A DNA stretch of 11,401 nt from the NCBI GenBank assembly GCA_004335635.1, contig QAXH01006278.1, positions 1 through 11,401 on the forward strand, given 5' to 3'. Below the pieces are notes generated by a model that ran no database searches, had not been told where the DNA came from, and saw nothing but the letters and a program-made list of their open reading frames with translations. This document shows, piece after piece, positions 1-7,051 of this stretch. The first letter of the stretch is position 1. Each line of letters begins with the position of its first letter. Source of the stretch: Chloromonas sp. AAM2. Its lineage: Eukaryota > Chlorophyta > Chlorophyceae > Chlamydomonadales > Chlamydomonadaceae. The position numbers were made by a program, and so were the translations under genes.

Positions 1-197
1 CAATGCCTGCAGGCTATGGCGTGCGGCTTTGGCGTGTTTTGATTTGCTGAGAAGTCTGTCCGTCTTGATCACATCACAAGCATTGGCTCGCGGTTAATAC
101 CACTGTAGCGTCCAGGTGACTGCGACTACTCAGAACTGGAGTTCCCGTTCTAACTAGGTACACAGGCGTAGCCCTTTGCGCTGGTGTATGTGCGCAG
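1..197 (+). other. Probable end of an upstream intron of the receptor-kinase gene
   Basis: The propeller reading frame is open upstream only to a TAG at 155-157. A good acceptor (TGCGCAG) ends at 197, with a branch-point-like TCTAAC near 149-154. The first exon seen therefore probably starts at 198 in phase 1, and the true start codon and signal peptide lie upstream of the window. The alternative is a start at the ATG at 188, which would give a protein with no signal peptide. That is unlikely for a protein with a transmembrane helix and a glycosylation-rich ectodomain. Nothing else codes convincingly in this stretch. Confidence 0.5.
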
Positions 198-1039
198 GAG
201 GCAAAGAAGGCGGCGTGGTGGCATGGGGCGACAATACTTCTGGTCAAGTGGCTGTACCCAGCACAGCGCAGGCAGGGGTACAGGCCATTGCTGCCGGAGG
301 CACACACTCCCTCGCTCTGCTCACTGACGGGACCGTGTTGGCCTGGGGCTACTCTGGTCAACTCAGCGTGCCCAGCTCAGCATTGGTGGGCATGACAGCA
401 ATTGCTGCCGGCGAATCACACTCGCTAGCGCTGCTCAACAATGGGACGGTGGTGGCATGGGGTTCAAACTCGTATGGCCAAGCTTCCGTGCCTTTCACAG
501 CGCTGGCAGGCATACAAGCCATTACTGCAGGGTTTTCTCACAGCCTTGCTCTCATCAGCAATGGAGCTGTCGTTGCCTGGGGCAACAGTGCTTATGGAAA
601 AACCAGCGTGCCTGGTTCTGCGTTGCGGGATGTGCAAGCCATTGCTGCCGGGGAGAGGCATTCCATCGCTCTGCTTGCCAACGGGACGGTACTGGCATGG
701 GGCTCCAACGTTGACGGGCAGAGTGCTGTGCCAGACGCAGCACTGGCAGATGTGAAGGCTGTTGCTGCTGGGGGTCGTCATTCTCTAGCCCTCCTCCGCA
801 ATGGGACTGTGCTGGCATGGGGCAGCAACGACAATGGCCAGACCACTGTGCTTAGCGCAGCGCTTTCGGGCGTGCAAGCCATTGCTGCCGGCGAAGTACA
901 CTCCATGGCCCTGCTTGCCAATGGCACAATGGTGCTTTGGGGCGGCAATGTCTACGGGCAGGCCACACCTACCTTTGCAGCTTCAGCCGGTGTCCAGGCC
1001 ATCTCAGCCGGAGGCCGCCATTCCATGGCACTGGTTGCG
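198..1039 (+). other. Exon part encoding the RCC1-type beta-propeller ectodomain (seven repeat motifs)
   Basis: The translation shows seven copies of a motif of the form AxAGxxHSLALLxxGTVxAWG followed by xNxxGQxxVP, spaced very evenly at about 40 residues (120 bp). A half blade (VVAWGDNTSGQ) precedes the first. This is the RCC1 repeat pattern in a short form; classical RCC1 blades are 50 residues or more. In eukaryotic RCC1 the propeller is a Ran nucleotide exchange factor, but here it precedes a stalk and a membrane helix, so it is predicted to be outside the cell. NGT or NTS glycosylation sequons recur at the same blade position, which fits secretion. The second blade (near 350-357) is two residues shorter than its counterpart in the paralogue at the right end. 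Confidence 0.9.
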
Positions 1040-4000
1040 CGTGCTTCAGAACCATCCTCTGCCAGTCCATCACCAGCAGCACCTGAAGTTTTAAATCCCG
1101 CCCCTTCGACTCCCACGCCGCCGTTGGCATCGTTGCCTTCACCAGCTGGACTGCCTGCAAACAACTTGCCACCACCACCAGATGCCTTGCAATTAGCATT
1201 TCCGCCTCCATCACCTGCCGCTCCTGCCCCTTCGACACCCACTCCCGTCTCCACATTGTCACCATCACCCACTCCAGCTCCAGCACCATCACCGTCTCCA
1301 TTTCCATCCCCCACGCCAACGCCATCTCCAGCACCAGCACCGTCACCTGCTCTGTTTTCAGCACCATCACCGCTACCGCCTCGGTCACCTGCCTTCAATG
1401 AATCTGGCGGAGAATCATTACTGCCGTCACCGCCATTATCCCGAACACCACCTCCATCCCAAACGCCACCTTGGTCACCCGTCGTTTCCGAGTATGGAGG
1501 GTATGCACCACCACCCTTCTATCCATCAGAAGGATCAGGGAATGGGGAAGGCCAAGGCAAGTGGCAAGCAGGTCGCATGAACACGTGCAAGGCTTGTCGC
1601 TTGCCTAATTTTGCTGATGGGCACTGTCCTTTTCTGCACCTGCATCTTTGACAACCCAGGAATGGCCGGTGTAGGCTGTTCGGCATTGCTTCTTGACCCT
1701 AGCTTTTTGACCCTACCTCTTCTTGTGGGCAAGTGCTTTTGGCCATGCAGGTGCAGCATGGTGGCAAGTGTGAGGCAAGCATGGGGGCTGCATAAGAGAG
1801 GCTGCATGGAGGAAAGAGGAAACAGGCATACCCAGGCGGGCCGTATTTTGGAGGCCTAGCTGACCACCAGTTTACCGGGGGCTCAAAGTGCAGCCCATAA
1901 AGTGCCAAATCAGTTGACCGGGAGCCCGTAAACAAAAGATTTCTGCAGTATAATGCTGGGCAGCAATTACATTGCTTTTGCTTTGATTGTGACTGACCTG
2001 CAAGTGCTTGTGTTGGTGAGTATCCCAACATGGCATGCCGCACGCAGGAAGTACAGCTATTGGCCCAATCGTTGGCGGCGTGGTAGGCGGGCTTGTGTTC
2101 GTAGTACTTGGCGCACTGCTTATACTGTGGGGCTTGCGCGGCCATCACCGCCGGGCGCAGAACAACCGCACAGGACTGGAAGGCGATGCCCAAGCAGACC
2201 TGACCCACACCAGTTATGTGATGGGTGCAAAGCCTGTCAGCACCTTTGCAAGCAAGTCTCCTGTTGGCAGCATCATCAACACTACAGTGACCACCTCAGC
2301 CGCCACGCTGCACTCAGCAGGGCTTGTCAGCAGTCCACCTCAGTCTACACCCCTGAGCATGCAGGCATCAGCAGCAGCTTCAGACATCACAATGGCTTTG
2401 CAGGTGGGGCTGCAGGCTGCTCAGCAAAAATGCGTGTTCTGTTCATTATTGTTTGCAACAGCCGTTGCTTGCAGACCCTCGACATGAGCAGACACCCGTT
2501 GATTTTGGACACAGCCAGTGTGTCAGGGTCATCTACAGGATTGGTTGCAGTTTTGACGTGATTTGCATGGACCATGTGTTATGCAGATGCGTGTCCTGGA
2601 CAGTCTGATGATCCAATGGGAGGACCTGAAGATCGGCAGGGTTCTAGGCGAGGGGGGCTTTGGCAAGGTGTACAAGGGAGTGTGGAAGGTGAGCCCTATG
2701 GATGGTGTGCTTACCTGTGTCACGTGCTTGCCTATGCCTGCAAGGTTCTACTTTGAAAACTCTGGCATGGGTTGGCGTTAAATCTTGAGCTGCACTCTTG
2801 TCCTTGTGGTGGAAACACTGAATAGCTGCCATACACGCCGCTCACACTCAATTTCGAGAATGCTGCTGTCTGCAACCGCCATAAAGTGCATGCAACGTTG
2901 CCAGATGCTGGTTTGTAAAGCTTTGACCCAACGCAGTGCTTTGACTGCTTTTACGTGTTCGCCTTGGTACTGAGATCACTGGTTTTTCTCTGCATATGTG
3001 TGCCTCATGGCTCAGGCACTGCAGTGTCACGGAAATGGCAGATACAGTCAGTTGCAATAGCATGGCAGTGAGCAACTGTTGCTGTCTCGGTACTGTCAGA
3101 TAGCCTGGCATTTCATGATTGGTTGTGCTTCGCTCATTGCAGGGCTTGCCAGTTGCCGTCAAAACGCTCCACCTGGACAGGCTGGGCACAGGTGGCAGGG
3201 CTGCGCTGCACCAGGAGGCGCTCATCATGTGTGACCTGCGATACCCATACATCGCCCGTGTGTTCGGTACGTGTGCACTCACTAATAAAGCAGCGGCCTG
3301 CATCACCCAGATGAAAACATTTGGCGCAAAGCCTTTGTATCAATGAACAAGCCAACCTCAAAAGCTCAACAGTATCAGACATCACAGGCAGTGAGGACAT
3401 GCCAGGCGCCCCACAGGCATCAAGCGCGAACGCTGGCAAGCCACGCAGGAGGCGAGGTAGGATACCCTCCTGACCAACCCTCAACAACAGAAGGAGACGT
3501 TAAGAAATTATAAGCAAAAAGAGAGTGAAGTACAAAATGCGTGGAGGAACTAAGAGGCAAATGGTGGCCTGAAGCCAACACCTGGCAGGAAGACGTCAGA
3601 CTGGCAAAGCAAGATGTGTTAGGCTGCCCAGCTAGAAAGAAAGGACAGAAAGCAGCGCCGGGGAAGAGTTGGCAAAACCGAGTCAGGGCCCTTGCAGTTG
3701 CTGATGTTAGACGCCCTGTCCTTTGCCTTGTGCTGCTCACAGGATTGGTGGACGATGGCACGAACCTGGCGCTGGTCATGCAACTGTACAGCCGCGGGAC
3801 AATGACATCTTTTGTGTCAGAGGCGGCCTATGATGACTTGGACCTGGCAAGCAAATTGTGCCTGGCACTGCAGGTACTGGTATTGAATCTTCGCCAGCAA
3901 ACTCATACGCTCAGAGAACAAATGTTAGCAAGCCATGCATGAGAAGAGAATGCATATTGTAATTCATGCAGGCAAACCTGCGATCTCCCGCTCGTCACTG

Positions 4001-4708
4001 CTGACGTGACTGCATCAGTTTGTACAATGACTGCATCGTGTCACTGTACGTGACAGTTTCCAGCGCCTCAAATAGATCTGTGTAGCTACCACGCCATCTG
4101 TGTGGGTGCCAAGCCTGAACGTTGTGACCTCACAAGCCGTGGGCCCTCTCCTCACATTTTGTAACGCGCATCTGGTGCAGGTGGCCATGGGCATGCGGTT
4201 TCTGCACGAGCGCAAGCCTGCCGTTCTGCACGGCGATCTGAAGACGTCAAACTTATTGTTATCGGATGACGCTAAGCAAGTGGCCATCGCGGACTTTGGC
4301 CTTGCGGGCAAACTGGTGACGGGCATGCCCGGCAAAGTCGTGGAGTCCGGTGCTTTGACTGTGAGCATCAGCCCACCCGAGGTCCTCGCAGACCCTACAG
4401 CTCCCCGGACAGCCGCCGCCGATGTATATGCTTTTGGAGTTGTACTGCTGGAAATGCTTTTGGGACAACCGGTTTATCGGAACATGCGCGGGCATGAAGT
4501 GCGCAATGCAGTCATGCAAGGCCACCGACCCCGCATCCCCGAAGACGTTCCGCAGTCGGTTGCGAGCATCATCACCTCTTGTTGGGCCCAAGATGCAGCA
4601 GCCCGGCCATCGTTTGCTCAAGTGGTGTCGTGGCTCGAGGCTGTGGTGCAGACTTTGGACTCACGTTCGAGGGCAGATCAAACGGTCGCCACGCGCACGC
4701 GTTGGTGA
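198..4708 (+). CDS. RCC1-ectodomain receptor-like protein kinase (TKL type), 5' partial, six exons seen
   Basis: Proposed exons are 198-1556, 2048-2403, 2587-2688, 3143-3266, 3743-3873 and 4181-4708. All junction phases agree (1,0,0,1,0) and give 865 residues ending in TGA. Residue 1 here is the codon at 200. Order of parts: RCC1-type propeller (1-280), Ser/Pro stalk (281-452), transmembrane helix (about 456-480) followed by basic RGHHRR, juxtamembrane region (about 489-571), kinase (about 582-845). Kinase residues seen: glycine loop GEGGFGKV (592-599), Lys612 in VAVK, Glu630, Met gatekeeper 659, HGDLKTSN with Asp709 and Asn714, DFG 728-730, PPE 755-757, Asp771 and Arg832. It should phosphorylate Ser/Thr or Tyr on targets inside the cell in response to a ligand outside. 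That role is inferred from domain order; the ligand is unknown. Exon borders are predicted, not confirmed by transcripts. Confidence 0.85.
1040..1556 (+). repeat. Ser/Pro-rich stalk (hydroxyproline-rich glycoprotein-like), low complexity
   Basis: About 172 residues dominated by SPSP, TPTP, PAPAP and PPPP runs, encoded by imperfect CCA/TCA/CCN microsatellite-like DNA (clearest at about 1250-1395). In chlorophyte and plant wall proteins such stretches are prolyl-hydroxylated and O-glycosylated and form stiff rods. Here it would hold the propeller away from the membrane and through the cell wall. The paralogue at the right end has only some 30 residues in this place, so the stalk has expanded in one copy or contracted in the other. 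The long antisense open frames opposite it are shadows of the repeat. Confidence 0.85.
1557..2047 (+). other. Intron 1 of the receptor kinase, probable GC-AG type
   Basis: The donor reads CAAG|GCAAGT, which matches the strong consensus for GC-AG introns, and the acceptor reads CACGCAG|GA. The phase is 1. The paralogue has GAAG|GCAAGT and CACGCAG|GA at the same place and phase. A GT donor at 1572 (GCAG|GTCGCA) is also in phase but is a weak match and is not shared. A CTGAC near 1993 could be the branch point. No gene is seen within the 491 bp. Confidence 0.65.
2048..2403 (+). other. Exon encoding the transmembrane helix and juxtamembrane region
   Basis: The exon opens with GSTAIGPIVGGVVGG and continues as a hydrophobic run to LLILWGL, then RGHHRR as a stop-transfer signal, placing the C-terminal side in the cytoplasm. 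The helix has glycines every four residues (458, 462, 466), a packing pattern common in dimerising receptor helices. The following roughly 80 residues are Ser/Thr/Ala-rich, probably disordered, and hold many possible phosphosites. The exon ends at GCTTTGCAG|GTGGGG in phase 0. Confidence 0.8.
2404..2586 (+). other. Intron 2 of the receptor kinase
   Basis: Donor CAG|GTGGGG and acceptor GTTATGCAG|ATG, 183 bp, phase 0. It separates the juxtamembrane exon from the first kinase exon. The paralogue has a donor at the matching place (ATGCAG|GTGAGC), and this is where the two genes part ways: here the next exon is kinase, there it is a short tail. Confidence 0.75.
2587..2688 (+). other. Kinase exon 1: glycine-rich loop
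   Basis: 34 codons. QWEDLKIGRVLGEGG followed by FGKVYKGVWK is a textbook TKL kinase start: a Trp just before the domain, then the ATP-binding glycine loop. The exon ends at TGGAAG|GTGAGC, a near-perfect donor, in phase 0. Confidence 0.9.
2689..3142 (+). other. Intron 3 of the receptor kinase
   Basis: 454 bp between donor GTGAGC and acceptor CTCATTGCAG. Short open frames inside show no recognisable protein. It splits the kinase N-lobe between the glycine loop and the ATP-anchoring lysine. Confidence 0.8.
3143..3266 (+). other. Kinase exon 2: catalytic lysine and helix C
   Basis: Reads GLPVAVKTLHLD through HQEALIMCDLRYPYIARVFG. The lysine of VAVK and the glutamate of HQEALIM are the salt-bridge pair of an active kinase. 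The exon ends in phase 1 at TTCG|GTACGT. Confidence 0.9.
3267..3742 (+). other. Intron 4 of the receptor kinase
   Basis: 476 bp from GTACGT to TGCTGCTCACAG. Locally purine-rich (about 3540-3670) with a long open frame that runs into the next exon, but that frame shows no kinase or other known motif upstream of 3743, so it is taken as intron. Confidence 0.75.
3743..3873 (+). other. Kinase exon 3: hinge region
   Basis: Joined to the G of the previous exon it reads GLVDDGTNLALVMQLYSRGTM and continues to LCLALQ. This is the beta-4/beta-5 strands, hinge and helix D/E start of a TKL kinase, with Met as gatekeeper. It ends at CTGCAG|GTACTG in phase 0. Confidence 0.88.
3874..4180 (+). other. Intron 5 of the receptor kinase
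   Basis: 307 bp from GTACTG to CTGGTGCAG. No coding signal within. Confidence 0.75.
4181..4708 (+). other. Kinase exon 4: catalytic loop to C-terminus
   Basis: Reads VAMGMRFLHERKPAVLHGDL, then KTSN, ADFGLAGKL, SISPPEVL, DVYAFGVVLLEML and CWAQDAAARPSF, ending with a short tail and TGA. These are kinase subdomains VIb to XI in order, with catalytic Asp, Mg-binding Asn and Asp, the APE-like PPE and the structural Arg. The residue before the catalytic Asp is Gly, not Arg, so this is a non-RD kinase. A GTGAAG donor-like site overlaps the stop codon (4705), so an alternative C-terminus cannot be excluded. Confidence 0.92.
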
Positions 4709-4799
4709 AGGTTTGCAGTGACAAGTTGCTCAATCCGAGTAGCTTTTCATTATACACTGGCAGGCTCCACCTGCACCGGTATTGATGGAAGGTGCAACG

Positions 4800-4805
4800 A
4801 ATAAA
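4800..4805 (+). terminator. AATAAA, possible poly(A) signal of the receptor-kinase gene
   Basis: AATAAA lies about 90 bp after the stop codon. Many chlorophytes use TGTAA instead; I did not see one in the next few hundred bases, so AATAAA is the best candidate, but weakly supported. Confidence 0.35.
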
Positions 4806-4975
4806 TCACACAGCTTGGCGCCATCAGCGCACTGCCAAGGCATTCCGTTATGTGCCAGGTAACAGTGTCAAGAACTTCCCCACGCAACTATGTGGACGTA
4901 AGGCAAGCAACCTGCAGATGCTGCCTGGCCTTGACGGCTGGCTCAATGGCAGCCAGCCTGCAGTGCTTCAATGCT

Positions 4976-5002
4976 ACAACAACAACATCAACAACAATAA
5001 CA
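4976..5002 (+). repeat. AAC-type trinucleotide tract
   Basis: Imperfect (CAA/AAC) microsatellite of about nine units, interrupted by ATC and AAT. It ends in TAACAG, which could act as a splice acceptor. Confidence 0.7.
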
Positions 5003-5003
5003 G

Positions 5004-5108
5004 CGTGAACAAGGTGGGCGTGATACCTGGCAGGCAGACCTGGCGGGCACCCGAGATGCCCCGCTGGTGAACGGCTTCATCCCCAAACTGTTTCCATTGC
5101 TTGCATAA
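5004..5108 (+). other. Coding-like fragment of 34 codons plus stop, status unclear
   Basis: After the TAACAG acceptor-like site, one frame reads a plausible C-terminus that includes DTWQADLAGTRDAPLVNGFI and then PKLFPLLA and TAA. An AATAAA follows 14 bp later at 5122-5127. It could be a terminal exon of an alternative transcript of the upstream gene, or chance. A second frame here is also open, to a TGA at 5068-5070, which weakens the case. The phase needed to join it to the end of the kinase exon is not met by the donor at 4705. Confidence 0.2.
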
Positions 5109-5121
5109 AAGAAAGGTGAAC

Positions 5122-5127
5122 AATAAA
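5122..5127 (+). terminator. Second AATAAA, possible distal poly(A) signal
   Basis: AATAAA about 410 bp after the kinase stop codon and just after the 34-codon coding-like fragment. It could be a distal poly(A) signal; no other support. Confidence 0.25.
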
Positions 5128-5210
5128 TCGCGAAGTTGTCTCACTTGCTGATGCTCTTGTGGCTTACCCCGAATCAGCGTGTGGTTATAATCCAGCTCAA
5201 GCATCAAAGC

Positions 5211-5253
5211 TGCAGAGCAATGAGCGCTTTTGCAATTTTGCAGAGCAATGAGC
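5211..5253 (+). repeat. Pair of 15-bp direct repeats
   Basis: TGCAGAGCAATGAGC occurs at 5211-5225 and again at 5239-5253, exact copies 28 bp apart start to start. No function is evident; probably a small local duplication. Confidence 0.8.
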
Positions 5254-6610
5254 ACTGACCACATTTGTGATATGCTGGTTGTTTGAAGAATGTGGGCTAC
5301 ACAGTAGTGTTGGTTTGCTGTGCTGGGGTTCTGACGTGCAGTATAACCGTTGCGGTCCTGGCAATGAGCCTGATTTGCGGCGCACAGATTTCCGATTGTT
5401 GTACTGAAGCGTCATGCACATGCGACTGAGAATGGTTTGACAGTTCGGATGTTGTCTGCGGTTGTGATCTTCATGCCTCCCGACCAACAGTTGCACTCCA
5501 TGCTTGCTTCATCCTCCCATTTTGTTTTTAGCCCGGCCTGTCAGTGCAATCTGCCTGTACCTCTTTGTGACCGGACACAACTCGCCAAATTGCCATGGTA
5601 TGAGACGTATCACTGGCGTGCTGCACTCAGTTAAGAGCGAAACCAGCACTTTGTTTGTTGCCCAACTTAGTACTTCATTACTTTCCATTTCCATCAGTAA
5701 TCCTTTTCACATCTGTCCTCTCACGCCTAGCGCATGTTAGGAATCTATCTGAAGACTCCTCTCCATTCTGAAGAGCGTTGCTGATTTATCTGCAACGGAA
5801 AATTGGCTGAGTATTTGCAGGTTGGGTTAGCTTTGCTTGCTCACAGAGAAGGCTGCTGACCTCGGTTGCCAGCAATCCCAGTGAAGTGAGAGCAACAATT
5901 ACGACGTTGCTTTGCATTCACTTCCTTGCAACCCAGGCTGGGCCAGGGTTTGTTACCGAGTCTGTTTTCCAACGAGCGCGGAGTGCGTCATAGTGCATGC
6001 CGTTTTGCATGAAGGTGTAAGCATAGGGTTGTGTGTGTGCTCGAGTCAACAGAAGCTTTGATAGTGTGACCTTCAAGACCCTGGACGGGGAGCGCACCAA
6101 GGATTACGCATGCTTCGCAGCCGAGCCAGGGCAGGGTGGTGAAATGGCGTTCTGAAGGTGAACATTTGACCGGGTTCGAGCTATTCCACAATCGAATGGT
6201 CATGAGCGGTTCAAAGTTGCAATGATGGCCTTGTTTAGGTGGTTCTGCTCACTGACAAGGTATCTGAAGAAAGTGAAGGCAAAACAAGGTGCGTTCAAAT
6301 GTCAGTACCGGGATTAGTTCCAGTCACATGCCCGGTGAGTTTGACAGGTGCCTGAGCTCATGTGTGTTGAGCTGCATTGTGATGTATGTACCCACAACAT
6401 CACTGGCACAGCAGAACGCTCACATGTGGGCCTACCTGACGTGATTTTGATATCTATACAACAACCTTTTGATTTTGTGAAACCTGCAATGGGCTGATGG
6501 TAAGGGCTTGATGAGTTCACGGGGCTTGATGTCTGGGTACATGCTGCGAACATGTGCATGCGTATTTGAAACGCGTATTGATATGGCTGGCTTCGTCGGA
6601 ATGTTTGAGC

Positions 6611-6723
6611 GGTAGAAGGGTCGGTAGAAGCCGCCGGCCAGGCCCTGGGTGATTCTACCTAATCTCGTACCAGGATCTACCGTGGTAGAAGGGCTGGTAG
6701 AACAGACCTGGTTTAGAACAGAC
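6611..6723. repeat. Cluster of GGTAGAA / TTCTACC direct and inverted repeats
   Basis: GGTAGAA occurs at 6611, 6623, 6684 and 6696, that is, two pairs each with 12-bp spacing and 73 bp apart. TTCTACC or TCTACC occurs at 6653 and 6676. TCTACC-GT-GGTAGA at 6676-6689 is a small palindrome. TAGAACAGACC is also repeated at 6698 and 6713. This could be the end of a degraded non-autonomous element or a structured element; I see no transposase or clear target-site duplication. Confidence 0.6.
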
Positions 6724-7007
6724 CCAGTCGATATTGAGGCTGGCTTGCACCTTCTTTACGGGCTCATTAAGCCTTTTCCAGGCACAGCTTGTTGTCCATT
6801 GCTTCTAGCTTTGGCTGCCTGGCACAATCCTGTCAGTCGTTGATTTCAGGCCACCAGGTGTCCCGTGACACTTCTCCGATTCCTCTTTTGCTCTGCACGT
6901 CAGCCTGCCCCTCTCGTGCATGCCTTGCTAGCGTTCGCGCTCGGTGCATGTGGACCCCCCTGATGTAATCAATATATGTAGATGGATAGATGTGGCTGAC
7001 GCTGACG

Positions 7008-7051
7008 CTGTAGAGCTGACATGGGAGCTGTAGAGTAGAGCCTGTAGAGCT
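7008..7051 (+). repeat. Three CTGTAGAG repeats
   Basis: CTGTAGAG occurs at 7008, 7028 and 7042, just after a GCTGACGCTGACGCTG tract. Simple local repeat with no coding content. Confidence 0.7.

Noticed and set aside
952..1398. Minus-strand frames rich in Gly/Asp/Ala or Met/Val opposite the stalk
   Set aside because: They are the reverse reading of the Ser/Pro codon repeat; the forward frame continues the propeller and has domain logic.
1699..2208. Long minus-strand open frame (169 codons) across intron 1 and the membrane exon
   Set aside because: No recognisable motif, and it overlaps a well-supported exon on the other strand.
1953..2561. Long plus-strand frame of 202 codons across the membrane exon
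   Set aside because: It is out of frame with the helix and runs across introns; Arg/Trp/Cys-rich composition typical of a shadow frame.
3541..3742. Upstream extension of the hinge exon as extra coding sequence
   Set aside because: The frame is open, but the sequence does not fit a kinase and the acceptor at 3742 restores the domain exactly in phase.
6165..6190. GGTTCGAG as a possible tRNA T loop
   Set aside because: The flanking bases do not pair as a T stem, and no acceptor or anticodon arm fits.
6649..6843. 64-codon plus-strand frame with protein-like composition
   Set aside because: It starts at GTG, overlaps the repeat cluster, and has no start context, partner exon or recognisable motif.
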